A DNA stretch of 64,000 nucleotides. Source: Paenibacillus selenitireducens. Lineage in GTDB: Bacteria; Bacillota; Bacilli; Paenibacillales; Paenibacillaceae. Location: assembly GCF_002021565.1 (NCBI RefSeq), contig NZ_MSZX01000017.1:27-64026 (forward strand). Direction: 5' to 3'. Below are positions 31,281 through 40,310 of this stretch, piece after piece (position 1 is the stretch's first letter; each line of letters starts with the position of its first letter). Below the pieces are notes generated by a model. The model did no database searches. It was not told the DNA's origin and was given only the letters and a program-made list of their open reading frames with translations. The translations under genes and the position numbers were made by a program.

Positions 31281-31293
31281 TGGCTTAATCATA
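31281..31293 (-). promoter_or_regulatory. Predicted -10 region of the DoxX promoter
   Basis: Reading leftwards, TATGAT (31293-31288) is a good -10 with no recognisable -35, the form expected for an activator-dependent promoter. The inferred start is near 31281. Confidence 0.45.
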
Positions 31294-31314
31294 CCGCCAG
31301 ATTTAACCATTCAT

Positions 31315-31330
31315 TGTGATATATATCACA
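31315..31330. promoter_or_regulatory. Fnr/Crp-like palindrome TGTGATATATATCACA
   Basis: A perfect 16-bp palindrome identical to the Bacillus Fnr consensus TGTGA-N6-TCACA. Its centre is about 41.5 bp upstream of the inferred DoxX transcript start, the class II activator position. Rex (TTGTGA-N6-TCACAA) is an alternative, since one end also fits. Confidence 0.6.
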
Positions 31331-31539
31331 TTCTTACACAAAAATTGAATATTTTAAATTTGAAGTACATACTTTGTTCACATTTTCACAATTACATTGG
31401 TCACAGGCCCCCTTAAAACATTTTTCCAAGGCTTCCAACGGGATGAACAGGATGGATAACAGACAAAGGAAGGATTTTGTGCTTAAATAATAAGAACGAG
31501 TTTCCAAAATTTGAATGCTACCTATCGAAAGGGGACGTT

Positions 31540-32604
31540 ATGAAGTCGAATACCTTTTACAAAACCTGCCTAATTCCATTGATTCTATTATCTCTGCTAC
31601 TAAGTGCCTGCGGACAGTCAAAGACAGAGCAAGGGGCGGATCCGAACGCTTCTGAGCAACTTGAAACGACACCTGAGACGGAAGTAGAATCTCAGCCTAG
31701 TGGTTATATCGCACCGCTAACGGGTCTCCCAACAGATCAACCTGTTACAGATCGCCCGATCGCTGTCATGATTAACAATATGGCCAAGGCAAGACCTCAA
31801 TCCGGATTAACCCATGCCGATATCGTGTATGAAGTGCTCGCAGAGGGCGGGATCACGAGATTGGTAGCCATTTTTCAGAGTGATCGTTTCCAGGATGCCA
31901 TTGGTCCTATTCGGAGCATTCGGCCTTATCTCATTGATTTGGGGGAGAGCTATCACGGGGTGTTGGTACATGCCGGAGCAAGCAATGATGCGTATGCGAT
32001 TCTCCAGAAACAGCGCAAAGAGCACTTAGATGAAATTACGAATGCAGGGACGTACTTCTGGCGAGATAAATCGCGTAAGGCGCCGCATAACCTTTATTCC
32101 AATCTTGAGAAGCTGCGTGAAGGGGCGGACAAGAAGAAGTATAAGAAGGACGAGCCTCTTACGACATATCCTTTTGCCAAAGAGGATGACGTGCCAATCG
32201 GGACAGACGCATCGAAGATCACACTGAATTTTTTGTTGAAAAATTACACCGTAACGTATGACTATGACACAGAGAGCAAACTCTACAAACGTTCTATTAA
32301 TGGCGAACCGCATATCGATCTCAATTCCAAGGAGCAATTATCTGCCACGAACGTTGTCGTTTTGGGTGCGGACCATCGTACATTAGATGATGTCGGGCGA
32401 CTATCCGTAGATTTACATAAAGGCGGCGAAGCCATCTTGTTTCAACGGGGCAAAGAAATCATATGCACATGGCAGCGAACAAACCCGAATGATGTCATTC
32501 GACTTTACAAAGATGGACAAGAATTACCATTGTATGCTGGAAAAACTTATTACAATATTGTGCCTAATCAACCAACCTTTGGAAGTCATGTGAAAGTCGA
32601 ATAG
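31540..32604 (+). CDS. DUF3048 lipoprotein, YerB-like
   Basis: A 354-residue secreted lipoprotein. A basic N-terminus and hydrophobic stretch end in the lipobox LLSAC with Cys24. A Thr/Glu-rich linker follows, then the two-part DUF3048 domain beginning PLTGLPTDQPVTDRPIAVMI and containing GPIRSIRPY and VHAGASNDAY. The cellular role is unknown. B. subtilis YerB belongs to the same family and lies beside the pur operon and yerC there, as here. AAAGGGGACGTT precedes the ATG at 31540. A longer frame from 31477 would bury the signal peptide. Confidence 0.88.
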   Translation: MKSNTFYKTCLIPLILLSLLLSACGQSKTEQGADPNASEQLETTPETEVESQPSGYIAPLTGLPTDQPVTDRPIAVMINNMAKARPQSGLTHADIVYEVLAEGGITRLVAIFQSDRFQDAIGPIRSIRPYLIDLGESYHGVLVHAGASNDAYAILQKQRKEHLDEITNAGTYFWRDKSRKAPHNLYSNLEKLREGADKKKYKKDEPLTTYPFAKEDDVPIGTDASKITLNFLLKNYTVTYDYDTESKLYKRSINGEPHIDLNSKEQLSATNVVVLGADHRTLDDVGRLSVDLHKGGEAILFQRGKEIICTWQRTNPNDVIRLYKDGQELPLYAGKTYYNIVPNQPTFGSHVKVE

Positions 32605-32611
32605 TTGATAG

Positions 32612-32642
32612 AATCCGGCGAAGGGTGTTCGTCGGATTTTTT
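32612..32642 (+). terminator. Terminator after the DUF3048 gene
   Basis: AATCCG and CGAA pair with TTCG and CGGATT, followed by six Ts. Confidence 0.88.
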
Positions 32643-32814
32643 GTGCTGGAAAAGTTGGATAAATGAACTGGAAATTCGGCAAACTGTAAAAAGAAATTCA
32701 AGAATTTGCTTTACAATTCCTTTACAACAAGAGTGTTTTTTATGATAAGATAACAAAGGTATATTTCATCATTATTAAGGTAGTCTAAGTAATTTGAAGC
32801 AGAGGGGACAGCAT

Positions 32815-33426
32815 ATGTTTAAGAAGAATGATGTATTTTTCCAAAATTTGCAGAACATGGCTGATGCAATTGTACAAGGTGCAGATGTATTTGCGAAGTA
32901 TGTAGCGAATCCTGGCGATACAGCCACTTTCACGAAGCAGATGAAAGAACTGGAGTCGAAGTGTGACGTATTCACCCATACCATTATTAAAGAGTTGAAC
33001 AAGACGTTTATTACGCCGATTGAGCGTGAAGATATCATGTCGCTTGCCACTTCGCTAGACGATGTTTTGGACGGTTTGGAAGCTTGCGCGTCACGTTTTG
33101 ATATGTATCATGTAAAAGAGTATGACGAGTCGATTGACCAATTCGGTAAAGTTCTATTGGATAGCGCGTTTGAGATTCAAAAAGCGATTCGCCTGTTGTC
33201 CCAGAAAAAATTACTTGCGATTCGTGAACATTCTATCCGTATTAATGACCTGGAAAACCAAGCTGACGACATTCTTCGTAAGAGTGTGAAGGAATTGTTC
33301 GTAACTGTAAAAGACCCAATTGAACTGATTAAGAAAAAAGAAATCTATGAGCGTCTTGAAGAAACTACGGATGCTTGTGAAGATGTTGCCAATATTCTTG
33401 AAACTATTATTATGCGCAACTCCTAA
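32815..33426 (+). CDS. DUF47 (PhoU-like) protein
   Basis: A 203-residue all-helical cytosolic protein of the DUF47/PhoU-like family. The acidic ELESKCDVFTHTIIKEL and the IEREDIMSLATSLDDVLDGL stretch carry the metal-binding-like E(D)xxxD motifs. Such proteins are encoded next to Pit phosphate transporters and are thought to modulate them. The ATG at 32815 follows AGAGGGGACAGCAT. pit lies 80 bp downstream in the same direction with no terminator between. Confidence 0.88.
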   Translation: MFKKNDVFFQNLQNMADAIVQGADVFAKYVANPGDTATFTKQMKELESKCDVFTHTIIKELNKTFITPIEREDIMSLATSLDDVLDGLEACASRFDMYHVKEYDESIDQFGKVLLDSAFEIQKAIRLLSQKKLLAIREHSIRINDLENQADDILRKSVKELFVTVKDPIELIKKKEIYERLEETTDACEDVANILETIIMRNS

Positions 33427-33506
33427 GGTCGCGTGAACTCGAGTGAGATAAAGGAGGACAGAGTTGCGCGGGAACACCTTTATGCCGTTCTGTGCAATAC
33501 AAAGCT

Positions 33507-34511
33507 ATGGATCATATGATGATCGTTTTAGGTTTCGTTATCTTTTTAGCATTAGCCTTTGATTTTATTAACGGATTTCATGATACGGCAAATGCCATTG
33601 CGACATCGGTCTCCACACGGGCGCTTAAACCGCGTGTAGCGATTCTTATGGCAGCATCCATGAACTTCCTTGGTGCGTTATCGTTTACGGGTGTAGCGAA
33701 GACCATCGGGGGAAGCGTCGCAGACCCAGCTAAGCTGGACAACGGGGTTGAAATTGTTATTGCGACATTGATTGCAGCAATTATATGGAACCTTGTTACG
33801 TGGTGGTTGGGGATTCCTTCCTCTTCATCACATGCCTTGATTGGCGCACTCGCGGGTGCCGTCTTCATAGGAGCAGGGTCGTCGAGCATCAATTATTCCG
33901 GATTTACGAAAATTGTAGAAGGATTAATTTTCTCTCCATTAATTGCGTTTGCTGTCGGTTATGTCGTGATGTGGATTCTGAAGATTATCTTCGGACGCAT
34001 GAGTCCGCACAGCGTGAATAAAGGCTTCCGCACAGGTCAGATCATGACGGCAGCACTTCAATCGTTTACACATGGTACGAACGATGCACAGAAGGCGATG
34101 GGTATTATTACGTTCGCTTTGGTTGCAGCAGGTGTACAAGACCACTTGGAAGTTCCGCTATGGGTTAAATTGTCCGCTGCGACAGCGATGGCATTGGGTA
34201 CATCGGTCGGCGGTTGGAAAATTATCAAAACGATGGGTACGAAAATCTTCAAAATCGAACCGATTAACGGTTTCGCAGCGGATATATCGTCAGCTTCTAT
34301 TATTATGACGGCAACGCTATTGCATTTGCCTGTAAGTACGACGCATGCGATTACGTCCGCGATTCTCGGTGTAGGTTCAGCCAAACGTTTCTCCGCGGTC
34401 AAATGGGGAATGGCAGGACGCATCATCGTATCCTGGATCGTGACGATTCCGATTTCGTTCGGACTCGCGATGATTATTTTTAAGCTATTAGATATCTTTT
34501 ATATAAAATAG
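33507..34511 (+). CDS. pit: Inorganic phosphate transporter, Pit family
   Basis: A 334-residue PiT-type transporter with about ten hydrophobic helices. Both signature repeats are present, FDFINGFHDTANAIATSVSTR near the N-terminus and SFTHGTNDAQKAMGII in the second half. It takes up phosphate, with metal, driven by the proton gradient. The ATG at 33507 is chosen by family length, but no ribosome site is adjacent. The strong AAAGGAGG at 33450 is over 40 nt upstream and out of frame with it. It forms an operon with the DUF47 gene. Confidence 0.93.
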   Translation: MDHMMIVLGFVIFLALAFDFINGFHDTANAIATSVSTRALKPRVAILMAASMNFLGALSFTGVAKTIGGSVADPAKLDNGVEIVIATLIAAIIWNLVTWWLGIPSSSSHALIGALAGAVFIGAGSSSINYSGFTKIVEGLIFSPLIAFAVGYVVMWILKIIFGRMSPHSVNKGFRTGQIMTAALQSFTHGTNDAQKAMGIITFALVAAGVQDHLEVPLWVKLSAATAMALGTSVGGWKIIKTMGTKIFKIEPINGFAADISSASIIMTATLLHLPVSTTHAITSAILGVGSAKRFSAVKWGMAGRIIVSWIVTIPISFGLAMIIFKLLDIFYIK

Positions 34512-34521
34512 AGTGGATGGG

Positions 34522-34555
34522 AAGCTGACCTTAGCAGTATGGGGTTGGCTTTTTT
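34522..34555 (+). terminator. Terminator of the DUF47-pit operon
   Basis: AAGCTGACC pairs with GGTTGGCTT (two G-U pairs) and enters a T run. Confidence 0.85.
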
Positions 34556-34660
34556 GTTGTTTCGGGGGGGAGTTGTTGGGGTGGAGCGATACGGGGGAAC
34601 ATGTCGCTAAGTGCTCAATCTGCTGTGTCAGGAGTGATAGTTACAATGTACATAGCCCGG

Positions 34661-34889
34661 CAATAGTGGATTTCTGAATGTAGGGTGAGGTGTCCGGACG
34701 GGTAGCGTCGCTATAATGGATATTTCCAATACAGGAGTGGGAATGTGAGGCTCTAGGCCGGCTATATTGGATAAATCCAATGAAAAATGGTGATTTAGGT
34801 GAAATGGGGCTAAATTAGCTCCCTATCGTGGAAAAATCCAGTATAGGCGTGTGTTCCGAGGTAGATGAGAGTGGGAAAATCCAATATAG
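34661..34889. repeat. Second cluster of TGGAWWWWTCCA palindromic repeats
   Basis: Five copies of the same family as at 22.7-22.9 kb occur at 34661, 34711-34731, 34762-34780, 34823-34846 and 34871-34889. The one at 34823 is a full 24-bp form flanked by CTAT and ATAG. The segment 34556-35280 holds no recognisable gene. Confidence 0.75.
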
Positions 34890-34980
34890 ATACGCATGCC
34901 AAGGTACATGAAACTTGATACAGCTTATCTTCTTAGCTGCTTATATGTTAAATGTATCCAACCGAGTATCGATGCGATGA

Positions 34981-35028
34981 TCTAAGATGAGCTAAGATGA
35001 GCTAAGATGAGCTAAGATGAGCTAAGAT
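34981..35028. repeat. 10-bp tandem repeat (GCTAAGATGA)
   Basis: Four to five head-to-tail copies of a 10-mer, the first and last with one or two changes. It lies in the non-coding stretch ahead of the kdp leader. Confidence 0.85.
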
Positions 35029-35280
35029 CCAAGTGACTAAATGAGTATTTTAGACAGTCGGTTCTACCCTCCAAAATCCATATCAATACAATCCCCAATC
35101 TTCTAAATGGATGTCCCGCAAACATAGATATCTCGAGATAACCCGAGAAAAAGAGAGATTTATGGAGATTCATTTCATTGCAAGCGCTTTATTCATACAC
35201 GCAGTCATTAATTGGCAATTGGATCGGTTAATTCGCGTTCGACAACTTCTAATATCTGGAGTAAGATACGATTCATGAAT

Positions 35281-35456
35281 ATCACTGAGTCCTTGCAAAA
35301 GCAAGGAACGGGGGACCCAATACATCATGATGACGTGCGCTCGTGTGAGAGCGAGACCTGATTCATGTGGGGTGAATCCTTAGACCACAACGCGTGTGGC
35401 GCTAAGGTAGGATGACTCTCACCATCCGAATCCGACAGCTAACCTCGTAAGTGTAG
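35281..35456 (+). promoter_or_regulatory. c-di-AMP (ydaO-type) riboswitch, first copy
   Basis: All conserved blocks of the ydaO/yuaA class are present in order. These are CACTGAGTCC, AACGGGGGACCCAA, TGGGGTGAATCCTTAG, and CCGAATCCGACAGCTAACC followed by CTCGTAAGTG closing P1. Binding of c-di-AMP should fold the aptamer and allow the terminator at 35491 to form, lowering kdp expression. No gene lies between this and the second copy. Confidence 0.93.
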
Positions 35457-35490
35457 GAGAGAGGATGAATGACCTTGTGACCGACAGATG

Positions 35491-35520
35491 ACCACGGAGC
35501 CGTTTCTCCGAGGTTTTTTT
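35491..35520 (+). terminator. Terminator of the first riboswitch
   Basis: CCACGGAG pairs with CTCCGAGG (one mismatch inside the stem) and is followed by seven Ts, 35 nt after the first aptamer. Confidence 0.85.
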
Positions 35521-35552
35521 ATGGAAAAATATATGGAACTGCTTGATGTCTT

Positions 35553-35714
35553 AAACGCTGAGTCCTGACCTAGAAGTCAGGAGCGGGGGAACCAACGGTG
35601 AGCATAGCGAGTATCTAATGCGAACCACGGGGTGAATCCTTGAACCGTCTAGAGACGGCAAAAAGGTAGGGCGACTCTCAACGCCCGAATCCGACAGCTA
35701 ACCTCGTAAGCGTC
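35553..35714 (+). promoter_or_regulatory. c-di-AMP (ydaO-type) riboswitch, second copy
   Basis: A second complete aptamer carries AACGCTGAGTCC, GCGGGGGAACCAA, CGGGGTGAATCCTTG, CCGAATCCGACAGCTAACC and CTCGTAAGCG. The conserved blocks match the first copy, but the peripheral helices (for example GTCCTGAC/GTCAGGAG) have different sequences with preserved pairing. It is therefore an old, functional duplication and not a recent copy. It is followed by its own terminator and then kdpA. Confidence 0.94.
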
Positions 35715-35774
35715 TCGAGAGAGGCAACTTGAACGTGTTTTGCAGTGAAACATGGCGATTCGCCATGGCATTGT

Positions 35775-35819
35775 AGAAGCCACGGGCTTAGGTTACCTCT
35801 GCCCGCAGGCTTCTTTTTT
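35775..35819 (+). terminator. Terminator of the second riboswitch
   Basis: AGAAGCC and CGGGC pair with GCCCG and GGCTTCT, then six Ts. It ends 34 nt before the kdpA start codon, so it directly gates kdp transcription. Confidence 0.9.
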
Positions 35820-35853
35820 GTTGCCTATTTTTCAGAAAAGAGGAGATTTATTC

Positions 35854-37545
35854 ATGAACGTAGGAATGGATGTACTGCAAATTGCGGTGGTTATCGGGCT
35901 GTTATTGCTCATCGTTAAGCCACTCGGCACTTATATATATCATGTGTTCTCGAATGAACCGAATAAGACGGATAGGATTTTTCATCCGGTTGAGAAATTC
36001 ATATTTTGGTTAACGGGGTTAAAGAACCGATCCGAAATGTCTTGGAAAAGATACGCGCTTAGCTTGCTGTTGACGAATGCCGTGCTGACGGTAATCGGTT
36101 TTACGATCCTTCGCATACAGAAGTGGCTGCCGCTTAACCCGAACGGGATCGATAACATGGGGACGACGTTGTCGTTCAATACGATCATCAGCTTCATGAC
36201 GAATACGAACCTGCAGCATTACAGCGGGGAGACGGGGCTCTCGTATTTCTCCCAAATGATCGTCATCATGATGATGATGTTCACGTCGGCGGCGACCGGG
36301 ATCGTGGTGGCGATTGCTTTTATCCGCGGGATTACGAAGAAGGGCGGCACGCTGGGGAACTTTTTTACGGACTTTGTCAAAGCCCACACACGGCTGCTCA
36401 TTCCGCTGGCTATCGTCGTCACCCTCGTATTGGTGGGATTGAAAGTTCCTCAAACACTAGATTCGACGATTCAAGCACAGACGATTACAGGCGAGACGCA
36501 GCAAATTGCCATTGGTCCTGTAGCTTCACTAGAGTCCATTAAGCACTTAGGAACGAACGGTGGCGGATTCTTTGGAGTTAACTCTTCGCATCCATTTGAG
36601 AATCCGAATCCTTTGACGAACGTGATCGAGATCTTGTCCATGTGGGCGATTCCAGCGTCATTAACATATACGTTCGGACGGTTTGCGAAAAATCAGAAGC
36701 AGGGTTGGATCGTCTTTTCGGTCATGAGCATTCTGTTCGTAGCCTTCTTAAGCCTCGTGTATATCTCAGAAAGTAACGGGAATCCGGTTCTGAATTCTGT
36801 CGGCGCTGATGTATCCCAAGGCAGTATGGAAGGGAAGGAAACACGCTTCGGTATCGCACAATCGGCACTCTTCACCACGGTTACGACTTCGGCGACGACC
36901 GGTTCGGTGAACAACATGCATGACACGCTGACACCGCTTGGCGGACTTGTTCCGATGTCTCTGATGATGCTGAATGTCGTCTTTGGCGGTGACGGGGTCG
37001 GCTTGGTCAATATGCTGATGTACGCGATCCTTGCGGTATTTTTGGCGGGATTGATGGTCGGGCGTACACCTGAGTTTTTGGGACGGAAAATAGAACCGCA
37101 TGACATGAAGCTGATCGCGATTGCGATCCTTGCTCATCCGTTGATCATTTTAGGACCAACCGCGATATCGTTCTTAACGAATCTGGGATCAGGAGCAATT
37201 ACCAATCCAGGGTTTCACGGGATTTCTCAGGTGCTGTACGAATACACGTCTTCGGCTGCGAATAACGGTTCCGGGTTTGAGGGATTAGCGGATAATACAC
37301 CGTTCTGGAATATTATGACCGGCGTGGTCATGTTCTTGGGCCGTTACGTGTCTATCATCGCATTGCTCGGCGTTGCGGGTTCGTTATCCCACAAAAAATG
37401 GGTTCCTGAGACCATTGGGACGTTCCGGACGGATAACAAATTATTCGCGGGCGTATTGCTCGGTACCGTGATTCTGATCGGGGCGTTGACGTTCTTGCCG
37501 GTGCTTGTATTAGGGCCGATTGCGGAGTACCTAACTTTGGGTTAA
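35854..37545 (+). CDS. kdpA: K+-transporting ATPase, potassium-binding subunit KdpA
   Basis: A 563-residue channel-like subunit with about ten transmembrane helices and four selectivity-filter repeats. One of these is LGTNGGGFFGVNSSHPFENPN, another TTSATTGSVNN. It selects K+ and passes it through the KdpFABC complex. The ATG at 35854 follows AGAGGAGATTTATTC. The open frame extends back to 35752, but that part is the riboswitch terminator and not protein. kdpB starts 17 bp after the stop. No kdpF was found between the leader and kdpA. Confidence 0.96.
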   Translation: MNVGMDVLQIAVVIGLLLLIVKPLGTYIYHVFSNEPNKTDRIFHPVEKFIFWLTGLKNRSEMSWKRYALSLLLTNAVLTVIGFTILRIQKWLPLNPNGIDNMGTTLSFNTIISFMTNTNLQHYSGETGLSYFSQMIVIMMMMFTSAATGIVVAIAFIRGITKKGGTLGNFFTDFVKAHTRLLIPLAIVVTLVLVGLKVPQTLDSTIQAQTITGETQQIAIGPVASLESIKHLGTNGGGFFGVNSSHPFENPNPLTNVIEILSMWAIPASLTYTFGRFAKNQKQGWIVFSVMSILFVAFLSLVYISESNGNPVLNSVGADVSQGSMEGKETRFGIAQSALFTTVTTSATTGSVNNMHDTLTPLGGLVPMSLMMLNVVFGGDGVGLVNMLMYAILAVFLAGLMVGRTPEFLGRKIEPHDMKLIAIAILAHPLIILGPTAISFLTNLGSGAITNPGFHGISQVLYEYTSSAANNGSGFEGLADNTPFWNIMTGVVMFLGRYVSIIALLGVAGSLSHKKWVPETIGTFRTDNKLFAGVLLGTVILIGALTFLPVLVLGPIAEYLTLG

Positions 37546-37562
37546 TGATGGGGTGAATGGAA

Positions 37563-39602
37563 ATGGATTCAACAAATAAACGTAAAAAATTAATAACTTC
37601 CGAGATTGTGAAATATGCATTAGGTCAAAGCTTCGTGAAATTAAACCCGATGGTGATGATCAAAAATCCAGTCATGTTCGTGGTCGAGCTGGGAACATTC
37701 ATCGTACTTTTGCTGACGTTGTTTCCATCGTCGTTCGGGGCGGAAGCGAATTTCGGATTTAACTTAACGGTATTCATTGTGCTGTTGTTTACGGTGTTGT
37801 TCGCGAACCTTGCCGAAGCGATTGCAGAAGGACGCGGCAAGGCGCAAGCCAATGCGTTAAAACAGACCAAAACCGATGTCACGGCTAATAAAGTGCAATC
37901 GGGCGGCGGGGTGAAAAGCGTCCCTGCGACAGAACTTCGCAAAGGCGATATTGTCATCGTGGCACAAGGGGAGATGATTCCGGGAGACGGTGAGGTCATT
38001 GCCGGGATTGCGACAGTTGACGAGTCCGCGATTACTGGGGAATCGGCTCCGGTGATGAAAGAAGCGGGCGGTGACTTCTGTTCGGTTACTGGAGGAACTC
38101 GGGTCGTGAGTGACCAGATTAAAGTACGAATTACAAGTGATCCGGGGGAATCCTTCTTGGATCGGATGATCTCGCTGGTCGAAGGGGCGAAACGTCAGAA
38201 AACCCCGAATGAAATTGCATTGAATATTTTGCTCATTACCTTAACGGTTATCTTCTTAATTGTTGTAGTCACCCTCGCACCGATTGCGAAATATGTAGGC
38301 GTGAACTTAGAGATTCCTGTTCTGATTTCCTTGCTGGTCTGCTTAATTCCGACAACCATCGGGGGATTATTATCTGCGATCGGGATTGCGGGGATGGACC
38401 GAGTCACACAGTTCAATGTCCTTGCGATGTCCGGGAAAGCCGTGGAAGCGGCAGGGGATATCAACACGATGATTCTCGACAAAACAGGAACAATCACCTT
38501 CGGGAATCGGATGGCCAGCGATATCATGCCTGTCGGTCAAGCGAATGTGGCAGACGTTGCTTCCTGGGCAGCGATAAGCTCCATTCAAGATGAGACGCCC
38601 GAAGGACGTTCCGTGATGGAGTGGGTTCGGAAAAATGGCTATACCTTCGATGAGTCGAAGGCTCGCGATGCGGAGTTTATTGAGTTCAAAGCAGAGACAC
38701 GTATGAGCGGAATGGATCTGAAAAATGGCTGGAAAGTGCGGAAAGGCGCAATCGATGCAGTCAAACAATGGGTTACAACTCAAGGAGGTACAATTCCAGC
38801 AGATCTCACGGATAAAGGGAACCACATTGCATCGGAAGGCGGTACACCGCTTGCGGTTGCCGTGAATGATCAAATGCTGGGATTGATCTATCTGAAGGAT
38901 ACAGTAAAACCTGGGATGCGTGAACGGTTCGAGCAGCTGCGCAAAATGGGGATCAAAACCATTATGTGTACGGGGGATAACCCCTTAACCGCAGCAACGA
39001 TTGCTAGAGAAGCCGGCGTGGATGATTTTATCGCAGAGAGCAAACCGGAGGATAAAATCGCAGTCATTCGCCGGGAACAAGCGGAAGGCAAGCTGGTTGC
39101 GATGACAGGGGACGGTACGAATGACGCACCTGCCCTAGCCCAAGCCGATGTTGGGTTAGCGATGAACAGCGGTACGATTGCTGCGAAGGAAGCCGCGAAC
39201 ATGGTGGACCTGGATTCAGACCCCTCGAAAATTATCGAAGTGGTATCGATCGGGAAGCAGCTGCTCATGACGCGCGGGGCGCTCACCACGTTCAGTATTG
39301 CGAATGATGTGGCAAAATATTTTGCGATTATACCGGCGATGTTCATGTTGGCGATCCCTGAAATGCATGTGTTGAACGTGATGGGACTCGGTTCTCCGAT
39401 GTCTGCGATATTATCGGCATTAATATTTAATGCGGTTATTATTCCACTCTTAATCCCACTTGCGATGAAAGGTGTGGCCTATAAGCCTATGAGTGCGAGC
39501 AAGCTGTTGAGCCGTAACTTGGTACTGTATGGTCTGGGCGGCGTGATTGCGCCTTTTATCGGGATCAAAATCATTGACCTTGTCGTTCATTTATGGATTT
39601 AA
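37563..39602 (+). CDS. kdpB: K+-transporting ATPase, ATP-binding subunit KdpB
   Basis: A 679-residue P-type ATPase that energises KdpA. The phosphorylation loop is [22 protein letters not shown] is the actuator loop and [13 protein letters not shown] the hinge motif. Seven or so hydrophobic helices surround these domains. The ATG at 37563 is placed 6 nt after GGGGTGA. The ATG two codons earlier abuts it. Confidence 0.97.
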   Translation: MDSTNKRKKLITSEIVKYALGQSFVKLNPMVMIKNPVMFVVELGTFIVLLLTLFPSSFGAEANFGFNLTVFIVLLFTVLFANLAEAIAEGRGKAQANALKQTKTDVTANKVQSGGGVKSVPATELRKGDIVIVAQGEMIPGDGEVIAGIATVDESAITGESAPVMKEAGGDFCSVTGGTRVVSDQIKVRITSDPGESFLDRMISLVEGAKRQKTPNEIALNILLITLTVIFLIVVVTLAPIAKYVGVNLEIPVLISLLVCLIPTTIGGLLSAIGIAGMDRVTQFNVLAMSGKAVEAAGDINTMILDKTGTITFGNRMASDIMPVGQANVADVASWAAISSIQDETPEGRSVMEWVRKNGYTFDESKARDAEFIEFKAETRMSGMDLKNGWKVRKGAIDAVKQWVTTQGGTIPADLTDKGNHIASEGGTPLAVAVNDQMLGLIYLKDTVKPGMRERFEQLRKMGIKTIMCTGDNPLTAATIAREAGVDDFIAESKPEDKIAVIRREQAEGKLVAMTGDGTNDAPALAQADVGLAMNSGTIAAKEAANMVDLDSDPSKIIEVVSIGKQLLMTRGALTTFSIANDVAKYFAIIPAMFMLAIPEMHVLNVMGLGSPMSAILSALIFNAVIIPLLIPLAMKGVAYKPMSASKLLSRNLVLYGLGGVIAPFIGIKIIDLVVHLWI

Positions 39603-39632
39603 CGGGATGGGATAGAGAAAGAAAGGATGAAC

Positions 39633-40265
39633 ATGAATATGAATATGAATCTTCAGACAAATGCGCGTGCTGAGGCACCCACCAAACCTTCGATCGGCAA
39701 CATGATATCCGTATCCATTCGGATTAGTATTGTATTTATTATCTTATGCGGGTTGATCTATCCGCTTGTCTGCACAGGGATCGCACAACTTGTCATGCCA
39801 GCACAGGCGAATGGGAGTTTAATAAAAGATGCTCAGGGGACGGTGATTGGCTCCTCGGTGATCGGTCAGAATTTCAAGGATCAGAAGTATTTCCAAGGTC
39901 GGATCTCAAGCATCGATTATAACGCAGCCTCTTCCGGCTCCAACAACTATGCACCATCGAATCCAGACATGTTAGCACGGACCAAAGAAGCGGCCGCAGC
40001 CTGGGTGAAGAACAATCCTGATGTGCCATTGCGTGAAGTGCCGATTCAGTTGCTAACGAATTCAGCGTCCGGCTTGGATCCGCAGATCTCACCGAAGAGT
40101 GCAGAGGTGCAAATTCCGCGCATCAGTAAACTTACAGGTGTGAGCACCGAAATATTGCAAAATCTTGTGGAAAAGCATACAGAAGGTCGCGACCTAGGGA
40201 TTTTCGGCGAGCCGCGCGTGAATGTGTTGAAGTTGAACATCGATTTACAACCATTAATCAAGTAA
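39633..40265 (+). CDS. kdpC: K+-transporting ATPase subunit KdpC
   Basis: A 210-residue subunit with one N-terminal transmembrane helix (IVFIILCGLIYPLVCTGIA) and an extracytoplasmic domain with GSSVIGQNF, YFQGRISS and SASGLDPQIS, all KdpC hallmarks. It stabilises the KdpAB complex and raises ATP affinity. Several in-frame ATGs form a Met-Asn repeat at the start. The one at 39633 has AAAGGA at 6 nt. The KdpD-like gene begins 45 bp after the stop. Confidence 0.94.
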   Translation: MNMNMNLQTNARAEAPTKPSIGNMISVSIRISIVFIILCGLIYPLVCTGIAQLVMPAQANGSLIKDAQGTVIGSSVIGQNFKDQKYFQGRISSIDYNAASSGSNNYAPSNPDMLARTKEAAAAWVKNNPDVPLREVPIQLLTNSASGLDPQISPKSAEVQIPRISKLTGVSTEILQNLVEKHTEGRDLGIFGEPRVNVLKLNIDLQPLIK

Positions 40266-40310
40266 CGATAGCGTGAAAAGATGGAAGGGCAAAGGGGAAG
40301 AGGCACGGGC

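Noticed and set aside
35178-35193. A cre-like catabolite site (TGCAAGCGCTTT) before the kdp leader
   Set aside because: The first ten positions fit but the final CA is missing, and catabolite control of kdp is not expected. It is left as unproven.
35752-35853. Possible N-terminal extension of KdpA
   Set aside because: The segment is the terminator hairpin of the second riboswitch, and the ribosome site sits just before the ATG at 35854.
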